Shown here in pieces: positions 20,607 to 28,328 of a stretch of DNA of 64,000 bases. Positions within the stretch are counted from its first letter, which is position 1. Every line of letters begins with the position of its first letter. Where the stretch lies: positions 8,990,001 to 9,054,000 of the forward strand of contig NZ_CP015163.1 in assembly GCF_003312875.1 (NCBI RefSeq). The letters are read 5' to 3'. A program made the position numbers and the translations under genes. Origin of the DNA: Amycolatopsis albispora (GTDB lineage Bacteria; Actinomycetota; Actinomycetes; Mycobacteriales; Pseudonocardiaceae). The notes under the pieces were generated by a model, which was not told the origin of the DNA, searched no databases, and saw only the letters and a list, made by a program, of their open reading frames with translations.

Positions 20607-21656
20607 TCAGCGGTCGGACAGGCCCCGGTGGACGCGGCGCAGCAGGCCGGGGCCGTGCAGGGCGAAGCCGGTGTAGAGCTGGATCAGGCTCGCACCGGCG
20701 TCCAGCATGCGGGCGGCGTCGTCACCGCACATGATGCCGCCGACGCCGATGATCGGCAGCCTGCCGCCGGACTCCTTGTGCACGAAGGCGACCACCTCGC
20801 GGGCGCGAGTGGTGAGCGGGCGGCCGGACAGCCCGCCCGCCTGCTCGGCGATGCCCGCCTCGGCACCGATGACGCCCTCGCGGCTGAGCGTGGTGTTCGT
20901 GGCGATCAGGCCGGAGACGGCGTGTTCCTCGCACACCTCGATCAGCTCGGCGAGCGCTTCGTCGGTGAGGTCGGGCGCGACCTTGACCAGCAGCGGGGTG
21001 GCCAGCTTGCCCGCCTTCGCGGCGAGCGAGGCCGAGGTGGCCTGCAACTCGTTGAGCAGTTCGCTCAGCGCACCGCGGTCCTGGAGGCTGCGCAGACCGG
21101 GTGTGTTGGGGGAGCTGACGTTCACCGCGAAGTAGTCCGCGTGCGGGTACAGCAGCCGCAGCGACTCCTGGTAGTCGGCCACCGCCTCGTCCAGCGGCGC
21201 CGCCTTCGACTTGCCGATGCTCACGCCCAGCGGCACGGGTGGCTTGCCGGTCCGCTCCAGCCGTTCGGCCAGCGCGGCCGCACCCGCGTTGTTGAAGCCC
21301 ATCCGGTTGATCACCGCGTCGCTGCCGGGCAGGGCGAACAACCGCGGCCGCGGATTGCCCGGCTGCGGCAGCCGGGTCACCGTGCCGACCTCGACAAAAC
21401 CGAAGCCGAGCGCGGGCCAGGCCCGCAGCGCGCGCCCGTCCTTGTCCATGCCGGCGGCCAGGCCGACCGGGTTCGGGAACCGGACGCCGAACACCTTCAC
21501 CGGCCGCTCGGCACCGTAGACGCGGTGCAGCGCACGCAGGGCGGGTTCGGCCGCGGCGAGCCTGCCGAGCGCGGTCACGGTGCGTTCGTGCACCAGCTCG
21601 GCGTCGTTCTTGCTCAGGCGGTAGAGCGCGGGGCGGACCAGGTTGTCGAAGAGCAC
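20607..21656 (-). CDS. pyrD: Dihydroorotate dehydrogenase (quinone), class 2
   Basis: 349 aa FMN enzyme oxidising dihydroorotate to orotate with quinone, at the membrane. The N-terminal amphipathic region ([13 protein letters not shown]) marks class 2. Motifs: [29 protein letters not shown], the Ser-containing [20 protein letters not shown], and GVGGI near the FMN phosphate. GTG at 21656 chosen; the upstream GNAT gene ends at 21659, two bases away, so they form one unit. Confidence 0.95.
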   Translation of the reverse strand: MLFDNLVRPALYRLSKNDAELVHERTVTALGRLAAAEPALRALHRVYGAERPVKVFGVRFPNPVGLAAGMDKDGRALRAWPALGFGFVEVGTVTRLPQPGNPRPRLFALPGSDAVINRMGFNNAGAAALAERLERTGKPPVPLGVSIGKSKAAPLDEAVADYQESLRLLYPHADYFAVNVSSPNTPGLRSLQDRGALSELLNELQATSASLAAKAGKLATPLLVKVAPDLTDEALAELIEVCEEHAVSGLIATNTTLSREGVIGAEAGIAEQAGGLSGRPLTTRAREVVAFVHKESGGRLPIIGVGGIMCGDDAARMLDAGASLIQLYTGFALHGPGLLRRVHRGLSDR

Positions 21657-21658
21657 GG

Positions 21659-22228
21659 CTACATGGTGCCGCACCGGCTCTTCCACTCGTCCTCGAGCAT
21701 GGCGTAGACGAACTCGTCGCCCCATTCGCCCTTGAACACCTCGGCCTCGCGCAGGTGGGCCTCACGGCGCATGCCGAGGCGCTCCATCAGGCCCCAGGAG
21801 GCGGTGTTGCGCGCGTCACACCGGCCGCAGATGCGGTGCAGGCCCAGTTCCTCGAAGCCGAGGCGGAGCAGCTCGGTCGCCGACTCCCTGGCGTAGCCCC
21901 TGCCCTGGTGGTCGGGGTGGAAGACAAAGCCGAACTCGCCCTGCCGGTGCGCCCGGCTGAGCCACTGCAGGTTGAGGTCGCCGATCAGCTGCCCGGTTTC
22001 GGCGAGTTCGACGGCCACCGCGAGGAACTCGCCTTCGCGGTCCAGCGTCGAGTTGCGGATGCGGGTTTCCAGCGCCAACGCGGATTCCTCGCGGGTACGC
22101 GGTTCCCAGTAGAGGAAGCGGGCCACCTCGGGCCGCGACTGGAAGTCGTTCAGCTCGTCGAGGTCGGCGGGGGTGAACGCCCGCAGGATCAGGCGCGCCG
22201 TCCGGATCGGATAGGCGGGTCGGAGCAA
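21659..22228 (-). CDS. GNAT N-acetyltransferase, RimJ/RimL type
   Basis: About 189 aa. The N-terminal [14 protein letters not shown] is the RimJ/L hallmark, followed by [21 protein letters not shown] (acetyl-CoA loop) and [14 protein letters not shown]. It could acetylate a protein N-terminus, an antibiotic or a small amine; the substrate is unknown. The TTG at 22228 with GGGGA four bases upstream is my preferred start; an in-frame ATG at 22288 would add 20 unconserved residues. It is probably co-transcribed with pyrD. Confidence 0.85.
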   Translation of the reverse strand: MLRPAYPIRTARLILRAFTPADLDELNDFQSRPEVARFLYWEPRTREESALALETRIRNSTLDREGEFLAVAVELAETGQLIGDLNLQWLSRAHRQGEFGFVFHPDHQGRGYARESATELLRLGFEELGLHRICGRCDARNTASWGLMERLGMRREAHLREAEVFKGEWGDEFVYAMLEDEWKSRCGTM

Positions 22229-22431
22229 GGTTCCCCAGCTTCGGTGGTGGTGTTGGGTTTCCCCGGTGCGCCTCCCGCACGCCGTCAAACGCGCGGGCCC
22301 GAGCCGGACCGTTTCTCGGGAGCACCGGGGAACCGGTGACTGCCTGGTATTCGCTGGCAGGCAACAAAACGAAGCAGGGTACGAGCCGACAGGTGGCCGG
22401 AGTCGCCTGCTTGGTCAGTCCAATCGTTCTG

Positions 22432-22449
22432 CTGTCCGCTAGCGGACAG
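22432..22449. promoter_or_regulatory. 18-bp perfect palindrome, candidate operator
   Basis: CTGTCCGCTAGCGGACAG, with no loop, in the 284-bp gap between the adenosine deaminase stop (22513) and the GNAT start (22228). It lies about 200 bp upstream of the GNAT-pyrD unit. Symmetry without a loop favours a dimeric regulator site over a terminator. A smaller TGCCTG/CAGGCA inverted repeat lies between it and the GNAT gene. The rest of the gap shows nothing I can assign. Confidence 0.5.
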
Positions 22450-22512
22450 TCACCTCACGAGTCCTGTTGATATTCAACTTCGGACCACCTCCCTTCTCGT
22501 GTACTGCCCACG

Positions 22513-23583
22513 CTAGGCAAGTTCCCGCTGTCCGGCAACAAGATTTCGTTCACCCGGTGCGGGCACGGCGGCGATCTCGGCGAGCAGTGCGGCCTTGGCT
22601 TCGTCACCGAGGAACGAATGCTCCACGGAGTTCGCCGCCAGGCGGGCGATTTCGGCCGGTCGCAGGCCCAGCGTTTCCGCCACCGCCAGGTATTCGCCGG
22701 TGAGCGTGGCCCCGAACATGGGCGGGTCGTCGGTGTTGAGCGTCACCACCACACCGTGGTCGAGCAGGCGCCGCACGGGATGCGCTTCGATGCCGGGCAC
22801 CTGGCCGGTGCGCACGTTCGAGGTGGGACAGACCTCCAGCGGGATGCGGTGCTCGGCCAGGTACGCCAGCAGGGCCGGGTCGGTCGCGGCGCTGGTGCCG
22901 TGCCCGATCCGCTCGGCGCCGAGGTCGTGCACGGCCGACCAGATGGTCGCCGGGCCGGTGGTCTCCCCGGCGTGCGGCACGCTGTGCAACCCGGCTTCGC
23001 GCGCGGCGGTGAAGAACGGGGCGAACTGCGCGCGCCCGACGCCGATCTCCGGCCCGCCGAGGCCGAAGCCGACCAGGCCCTCCGGCCGTTCGCGCAACGC
23101 GAACACCAGGGTTTCCCTACCGGCCTTGACGCCCTTCTCGCCGGGGATGTCGAAGCACCAGGCCAGTTCCACGCCGTGCTCGGCCGCCGCGATGGCCCGG
23201 CCCTCGGTGAGACCGGCGAGCAGTTCGTCGCCCGGCATGCCGTCGAGGAGGTGGTTGTACGGGGTGACGGTCACCTCGGCGTAGCGGGCGTTCTGGCGGG
23301 CGAGGTCGGCGGCGAGGCCGGTCACCAGCGTGCGGACGTCCTCGCGGCCCTTGACCATCGACTGGACGGCCCAGAACACGCGGAGGAAGTGGTCGAAGTC
23401 GCGGAAGCGGAAGAATTCCGCCAGTTCCGCGCGTTCGGCGGGTACCCCGGCTTCGGGGTGGCGGCGGGCGAGGGCGAGCACGGTGTCGAGGCCGGCCGAG
23501 CCGACCAGGTGCACGTGGAGTTCGGCTTTGGGCAGGGCCTGGACGAAGGCGCGCAGATCCGCGCCCGATGCGTTCGCGGGCAT
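22513..23583 (-). CDS. add: Adenosine/adenine deaminase family metal hydrolase
   Basis: 356 aa TIM-barrel amidohydrolase. Zinc ligands H23/H25 are in ELHVHLVGS; the substrate loop has GFGLGGPE; HAGE carries the catalytic glutamate; the later EVCPTSN and NTDDPPMF hold the Asp ligands. Adenosine deaminases deaminate adenosine to inosine in purine salvage, but related subgroups act on adenine or aminodeoxyfutalosine, and NTDDP plus a Val after HVHL leave the substrate open. ATG at 23583. Confidence 0.85.
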   Translation of the reverse strand: MPANASGADLRAFVQALPKAELHVHLVGSAGLDTVLALARRHPEAGVPAERAELAEFFRFRDFDHFLRVFWAVQSMVKGREDVRTLVTGLAADLARQNARYAEVTVTPYNHLLDGMPGDELLAGLTEGRAIAAAEHGVELAWCFDIPGEKGVKAGRETLVFALRERPEGLVGFGLGGPEIGVGRAQFAPFFTAAREAGLHSVPHAGETTGPATIWSAVHDLGAERIGHGTSAATDPALLAYLAEHRIPLEVCPTSNVRTGQVPGIEAHPVRRLLDHGVVVTLNTDDPPMFGATLTGEYLAVAETLGLRPAEIARLAANSVEHSFLGDEAKAALLAEIAAVPAPGERNLVAGQRELA

Positions 23584-23643
23584 GGTGAAGCTCCCTGTTC
23601 TGCTTCCAGGAGTGGGAAAGGTGACGGAAGGACCGGCGGGCGA

Positions 23644-23706
23644 TCAGGGAGCGAGATCGCCGCGTTCGGTGTCCGCGCCGTAGAGCGGCAGCTTGAACGA
23701 CGTCAC
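23644..23706 (-). CDS. Possible 20-aa leader ORF upstream of the deaminase
   Basis: GTG at 23706 to TGA at 23644 reads VTSFKLPLYGADTERGDLAP, ending 60 bp before the deaminase start. No clear Shine-Dalgarno, and the frame stays open further upstream, so it may be chance. Recorded because it is the only coding-like element in the 156-bp gap. Confidence 0.2.
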   Translation of the reverse strand: MTSFKLPLYGADTERGDLAP

Positions 23707-23739
23707 CCGGCCGAGTCTAGCCGCTGGACGGGCCGCGGC

Positions 23740-24543
23740 CTAGCCGCTGGGAGCGGGACCGTGCTGGCAGCGGGGACAGTACCAGGTCGGCCGCCGCTGC
23801 ACGTCGTGGCCCTGCGTGGCCACCAGTACCCGCCCACCGCACCGGAAGCAGCCCTGCCGCGTGCGTTCGTAGACCCAGTTCCGGCGCCCGCGCGCGAGTT
23901 CGCCGGTGGTGCTCTGCTCGTGGCGCCAGGCGTTGGCGAGCAGCAGCTTGCGGGCCAGCGCCACCACGCTCGCTGTGTCCACTTCGGACACCGGCGTCCA
24001 CGGGGTGACCCGCAGCAGGTGGCAGATCTCGACCTTGTACAGGTTGCCCACCCCGGCCATCACGCGCTGGTCGAGCAGGGCGAGGCCGAGTTCGCGGCCC
24101 GGGTCGGCGGCCAGGTTCGCTGCCGCGCGCTTCGCGTGCTCCTCTGTCCACAGAGGATCGAGCAGATCCGGTCCGAGGTGCCCGACCAGCCGTGATTCGT
24201 CTTCGGTGGCAAGGAGTTCGAGGTCGTGCAGGCGGAAGCCGATCACCAGCGCGGTGGCGTTCTCGAACACCGCGCGGGCGTGGTGCGCGGGCATCGGCCA
24301 GCGCGCGCCGGGCCGCAGGATCCGCCACGAGCCGTCCATCTTCAGGTGGTTGTGCAGGCTCAGGTCACCGGAGAAGCGCAGGAACAGGTGCTTGCCCGCG
24401 GTGCGCACACCGACCACGGACCGGCCGGTCAGGTCCACTGTGGCCAGTCGTGGGTGGCGGAGGTCGGCACGCAGCAGCTCCCGTCCGGCGAGTGCCTTCT
24501 CCACCCGCTTGCCGGCCAGGAAGACCGTGTCGCCCTCGGGCAC
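23740..24543 (-). CDS. nei: Fpg/Nei-family DNA glycosylase (endonuclease VIII type)
   Basis: 267 aa base-excision repair enzyme. N-terminal Pro-Glu of (M)PEGDTVF provides the catalytic amine and acid. The H2TH domain follows (LALLDQRVMAGVGNLYKVEI), and a C-terminal zinc finger CxxC...CxxC (CFRCGGR, then WYCPRCQHG) with DNA-contact residues. MPEGDT rather than MPELPE points to the Nei branch, which removes oxidised pyrimidines. GTG start at 24543 directly abuts the ParA stop (24544-24546), so the two are transcribed together. Confidence 0.93.
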   Translation of the reverse strand: MPEGDTVFLAGKRVEKALAGRELLRADLRHPRLATVDLTGRSVVGVRTAGKHLFLRFSGDLSLHNHLKMDGSWRILRPGARWPMPAHHARAVFENATALVIGFRLHDLELLATEDESRLVGHLGPDLLDPLWTEEHAKRAAANLAADPGRELGLALLDQRVMAGVGNLYKVEICHLLRVTPWTPVSEVDTASVVALARKLLLANAWRHEQSTTGELARGRRNWVYERTRQGCFRCGGRVLVATQGHDVQRRPTWYCPRCQHGPAPSG

Positions 24544-25443
24544 CTAACGGCCCTTGCCCGGCCCCACCCGGGGGATCTCCCCGGTGGTCTCGGTGACGTC
24601 GAGCGTGCCGGTGGCGGGTGGCTCGTCCTCGGCCTCCCACGCCGCGCGGTGCCGCCCGGCGCGGCTCGACCGCAGGATCTTGGCCAGCACCATGTTGAAG
24701 GTCAGCGCGATCTCCTGGGCGCCGGGCGAGTTCCACTCGTGGATCGGCACGCACGCGCCCTGCGCCTGCTGGATGGCCAGCCGGTCGGGAATGGCCGTCG
24801 GCATCACCAGCGAGCCGAAGGACTCACGCAGCTCGGCGATCCGGAACTGGTGCTCGTGCGAGCGCACCCGCAGCTTGTTCACCAGCACACCGACCGGGCG
24901 CAGGCCGGGGTTCATCCGGTCGCGGATCTCCTCGATCGCGTCGAGCGCGCGCTCGGCACCGGCGACGGCGTACATCGTCGGCTCGGTCACCAGCAGCGCG
25001 CTGTCCGCGGCCACCAGCGCCGACTTGGTCAGCCTGCCCAGCGACGGCGGGCAGTCCAGGATCACCAGCTCGTACGGGTCGCCGCGCAGGGGCTCGCGGT
25101 GCAGCTCGTCGAGCGCGCGCGAGAGGTTCTCCAGCCGCCGGTTCTCCGGGCCGGGCTCGTTGAGCTGCTCGAGGTCCTCCGAGCCGACCAGCACGTCGAG
25201 CTGGTCGTTCCAGACGCTCGGCGCGATGGCCCGCTCCAGCATCGCCCGGTGCGGGGTCTCCAGCACCTCGGCGAGCGTCGCGTCGGTCAGCGGCGGGTCC
25301 AGCGACGCGGTGGCGTTGCCCTGGGGGTCCAGGTCGGCCACCAGCGTGCGGGATCCCCTACGGAGCGCGGCCGAGGCGATACCCAGCGCGACGGTGGTCT
25401 TGCCGACCCCACCCTTGAGGCTCAGTACGGCGACGGTGTGCAC
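24544..25443 (-). CDS. ParA/MinD-family ATPase
   Basis: 299 aa. The deviant Walker A is KGGVGKTT near residues 10-17; Walker B region is LVILDCPPSLG; DLDPQGNAT follows the A' motif. The GTG at 25443 gives the usual MHTVAVLSLKGGVGKTT start. No ParB or parS is next to it, so it is an orphan ParA, perhaps for positioning cargo or a second partitioning role rather than for the main chromosome. A charged tail of about 40 residues follows the domain. Confidence 0.88.
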   Translation of the reverse strand: MHTVAVLSLKGGVGKTTVALGIASAALRRGSRTLVADLDPQGNATASLDPPLTDATLAEVLETPHRAMLERAIAPSVWNDQLDVLVGSEDLEQLNEPGPENRRLENLSRALDELHREPLRGDPYELVILDCPPSLGRLTKSALVAADSALLVTEPTMYAVAGAERALDAIEEIRDRMNPGLRPVGVLVNKLRVRSHEHQFRIAELRESFGSLVMPTAIPDRLAIQQAQGACVPIHEWNSPGAQEIALTFNMVLAKILRSSRAGRHRAAWEAEDEPPATGTLDVTETTGEIPRVGPGKGR

Positions 25444-25486
25444 GCCACGCAGCCTACGGGCGAAGCCACCACTACGCTGTGGCCCC

Positions 25487-26236
25487 ATGCGAACGGACAC
25501 CGCGGCGGCCCGCGGCCCGGCGGCGGTCCGCCGGGTGCTGGAATCGGAGCTCGCCCAGGCACGGGAACGCGGCTCGGCCGAGCCGCACGTCGTCGACGTG
25601 GGCGGCGGCAGCGGCGTGTGGGCCGTGCCGTTCGCCTCCGCCGGCTGCCGGGTGACCGTGGTCGAGCCCAATCCGAACGCGCTGGCCACGCTGCGCAGGC
25701 GCGCCGAGGAGGAGGGCGTCGCCGGGCGGATCACCGTGGTCGCCGACGACTCCGACGCGCTCGGCAGGCACGTCGGCACCGGATCGGCCGACCTGGTGCT
25801 CGCGCACGGCCTGCTGGAAGTGGTGGACGACCCGGCGGCGGTGGTGGCGGCGCTGGCCGAGGCGGTCGCGCCCGGTGGCGCCGTCTCGGTGCTCGCGGCC
25901 AACCGCAACGCCGCCGTGCTGCACCGCGCGCTGGCGGGACGGCTCGCCGAAGCCCGCCGCCTGCTGCTGATCCCCGAAGGTGTGCTGCCCGAGGAGCGCG
26001 ACACGCTGCTGCGCCGGTTCGACAGCGAGGCGCTGACCGGGCTGCTGGTGGCCGGTGGGCTGGAGGTCGGCCTGCTGCAGGGGGACGGTGTGGTCGCCGA
26101 CGCGGTGGTGCCCGACGGCGTGCTGGCCACCGACGAGGACCTGGTCGAGTTCGAGACGGTCGCCTCGGCCACCGCTCCGCTGCGCGAGATCGCCAGCAGG
26201 CTGCATGCGCTGGCGCGCCGTCCGGAACTGTCGTAG
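25487..26236 (+). CDS. SAM-dependent class I methyltransferase
   Basis: 249 aa. Motif I is VVDVGGGSG near residue 36; motif II acid in VTVVEPNPNAL; motif III-type ADLVLAHGLLEVVDDP. The C-terminal half is helical. In mycobacteria and relatives a similar methyltransferase lies beside dinB. Substrate unknown (tRNA or small molecule). It diverges from the ParA gene across 43 bp; dinB begins 22 bp after its stop. Confidence 0.85.
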   Translation: MRTDTAAARGPAAVRRVLESELAQARERGSAEPHVVDVGGGSGVWAVPFASAGCRVTVVEPNPNALATLRRRAEEEGVAGRITVVADDSDALGRHVGTGSADLVLAHGLLEVVDDPAAVVAALAEAVAPGGAVSVLAANRNAAVLHRALAGRLAEARRLLLIPEGVLPEERDTLLRRFDSEALTGLLVAGGLEVGLLQGDGVVADAVVPDGVLATDEDLVEFETVASATAPLREIASRLHALARRPELS

Positions 26237-26257
26237 GTACCCGCTAGCCTCGGTCGC

Positions 26258-27526
26258 ATGGGGAGGAACACCGGGCTGCCCGCCGACTTCGCCCGGTTCA
26301 AGGTCACGGCCGAGGCGGAGGCCGCCGGGCCGGGTGCCGATGGCTGGCCCGCCGACGAGGGCTGCGCGTTCCTGCACGTGGACATGGACGCCTTCTTCGC
26401 CGCGGTCGAGCTGCGCACGCGCCCGGAGCTGGTGCACCGGCCGGTGGTGATCGCCGGGGCCGGGCCGCGCTCGGTGGTGCTCTCGGCGAACTACCCGGCG
26501 CGCAAGTTCGGCGTGCGCTCGGCGATGCCGGTCGGCGCGGCGAAGCGGCTCTGCCCGCACGCGGTGTACCTGCCGCCGACCCGCGGGCTGTACAGCGAGG
26601 TGTCCGCGGGCGTGATGGCCATTTTCGCGGAGCTGACGCCGCTGGTGGAGCCGCTGAGCCTGGACGAGGCCTTCCTGGACGTCAGCGGCGCGCTGAAGCG
26701 GCTGGGCACCACGCCGGCGGGCATCGGCGCGATCATCCGGCGGCGGGTCGCGCGGGAGCACGGCATCACCTGCTCGGTGGGGGTGGCCGGGGCGAAGTTC
26801 GTGGCGAAGCTGGCCTCGGGCATGGCCAAGCCGGACGGCATGATCGTGGTGCCGGTGGCCGACACGCTGGCGTTCCTGCACCCGCTGCCGGTGTCCGCGC
26901 TGTGGGGCGTCGGCAAGCGCACCGAGGAACAACTGCGGCGGCTCGGCCTGGCCACCATCGCGGACGTGGCGAACGTGCCGCCCGCGCGGCTGCGGCGGGC
27001 CGTCGGGAACGCCGTCGGCGACCACCTGTACGCGCTGGCGCACGGGCACGACAACCGGGTCGTGGAGCCGGACAGCGCGGAGAAGTCCCTCGGCGCCGAG
27101 GTCACCTTCGACGTGGACGAGTTCGACCGGGGGAAGCTGGCGCGGGAGCTGCTGCGGTTGTCCGAGCGGACGGCGGCGAGCCTGCGCGGGCGCGGGCTGC
27201 GCGGGCGCACGGTGTCGATCAAGGTGCGGTACGCCGACTTCAAGACGGTGACCAGGGCCCGCACCCTGGTCACCGCGACCGATGTGGCGCATGCCATCCA
27301 CGCCACCGCGGTGAGCTTGCTGACGGAACTGGGGCAGGGCGGCGCGGTTCGCCTGATCGGGGTGCGCGTGGAGGGACTCGAGGACGCGGACGCGGCCGAG
27401 CAGCTGACCTTCGAGACCGGCGCGCCGCGCTGGCGGGACGCCGAGGTCGCGGCCGACGTGGCGCGCTCCAAGTTCGGCTCCGCGGCGGTGCGCCCCGCCT
27501 CGCTGCTGTCCAGCCACGAAGAGTGA
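26258..27526 (+). CDS. dinB: DNA polymerase IV (Y family)
   Basis: 422 aa translesion polymerase. Catalytic motifs are VDMDAFFAAVE (near 43) and LSLDEAFLDVS (near 137), with helix-hairpin-helix in WGVGKRTEEQLRRLGL and a little-finger domain. A C-terminal EQLTFE can serve as a beta-clamp contact. No LexA (SOS) box is visible in the short upstream space, so it may not be damage-inducible, as known for mycobacterial DinB2-like enzymes. Confidence 0.93.
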   Translation: MGRNTGLPADFARFKVTAEAEAAGPGADGWPADEGCAFLHVDMDAFFAAVELRTRPELVHRPVVIAGAGPRSVVLSANYPARKFGVRSAMPVGAAKRLCPHAVYLPPTRGLYSEVSAGVMAIFAELTPLVEPLSLDEAFLDVSGALKRLGTTPAGIGAIIRRRVAREHGITCSVGVAGAKFVAKLASGMAKPDGMIVVPVADTLAFLHPLPVSALWGVGKRTEEQLRRLGLATIADVANVPPARLRRAVGNAVGDHLYALAHGHDNRVVEPDSAEKSLGAEVTFDVDEFDRGKLARELLRLSERTAASLRGRGLRGRTVSIKVRYADFKTVTRARTLVTATDVAHAIHATAVSLLTELGQGGAVRLIGVRVEGLEDADAAEQLTFETGAPRWRDAEVAADVARSKFGSAAVRPASLLSSHEE

Positions 27527-27656
27527 ACAGGGGTGGATTCCGGGGGTTCAGCCGGGGTTCGCATACTCGTTGCGGGTGGTTCCCGGCAATTCGTTCAGTG
27601 CTTGATACGGGATCGGGTAGTCGTTCGCGCGCCGGACTCGTATCCTGGAGTGCAGA

Positions 27657-27672
27657 CACCCCAAACGGGGTG
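27657..27672. other. Short hairpin before the DUF3040 gene
   Basis: CACCCC (27657-27662), AAAC loop, GGGGTG (27667-27672), 65 bp upstream of the DUF3040 start. No T tract. It may shape the 5' leader or end dinB transcripts. The rest of the 210-bp gap shows no gene. Confidence 0.35.
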
Positions 27673-27736
27673 AAGTTGGGTCCACATACTGTTGCGCGGC
27701 CCGGCGCCCGCGACAAGCTGTGCCGGAGGAGGAAAG

Positions 27737-28141
27737 ATGCCACTCTCCGAGCATGAGCAGCGGCTGCTCGACCAGATCGAGCGCGAGCTCTATGCCGAGG
27801 ACCCCAAGTTCGCATCCACGGTGCGTGGCACCAGGCTGCGCCGACCCGCCCGTCGCCGGCGCTTGCAGGGTGTCGCCCTGTTCGTCGTCGGGGTCGCGCT
27901 ATTGGTGCTGGGCGTGGTGGTGCCGTTCCGGGTCGCCGAGATCCCGCTGATCAGCGTGCTCGGTTTCCTGGTGATGTTCTTTGGGGTCCTGCTCGCCGTG
28001 ACTTCGTTGCGGCAGCAACCAGAGGGTGAAGGATCGGAGGGCGAGCAGGCGGGTTCCTCACGCGGGCGGCCGCAGGCGCGCAAGAGCTCGTTCACACAGC
28101 GGATGGAGGAGCGCTTCCGCCAGCGTTTCGAAGACCAGTAG
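27737..28141 (+). CDS. DUF3040 membrane protein
   Basis: 134 aa. MPLSEHEQRLLDQIERELYAEDPKFA is the DUF3040 signature at the N-terminus (shown here for its key SEHEQ and LYAEDP motifs). A basic stretch, two membrane helices (about 42-85), and a Ser/Arg-rich tail with KSSFTQRMEERFRQRF follow. The family is restricted to actinobacteria and often lies between dinB and the mraZ cell-division region, as here; function unknown. ATG at 27737 follows GGAGGAGGAAAG. Confidence 0.9.
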   Translation: MPLSEHEQRLLDQIERELYAEDPKFASTVRGTRLRRPARRRRLQGVALFVVGVALLVLGVVVPFRVAEIPLISVLGFLVMFFGVLLAVTSLRQQPEGEGSEGEQAGSSRGRPQARKSSFTQRMEERFRQRFEDQ

Positions 28142-28182
28142 CGAGTTTTCTCCCGGTGCACAACTGAACAAGCCAGACCAGG

Positions 28183-28216
28183 AGTGGGGCATCGCCGGCA
28201 ACGGCCATGCCCCACT
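28183..28216. terminator. Bidirectional terminator-like hairpin
   Basis: AGTGGGGCAT (28183-28192) and ATGCCCCACT (28207-28216) form a perfect 10-bp stem, with GCC/GGC able to extend it inward. It lies in the 187-bp gap between the convergent DUF3040 and transglutaminase genes. Confidence 0.7.
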
Positions 28217-28328
28217 GCTCGTTCGCGCGCACCGCCCCAGCTCACCTCCTGGCCCTTATCGAACCAGCCCGGCGCGGGCCACCACATCTCCTGCCTTGCT
28301 GAGCCCGGCCGGGTGAGCGGGCTGGGCG

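Noticed and set aside
27527..27736. LexA/SOS site linked to dinB
   Set aside because: I saw no GAAC-N4-GTTC-type box in the 22 bp before dinB or the region around it.
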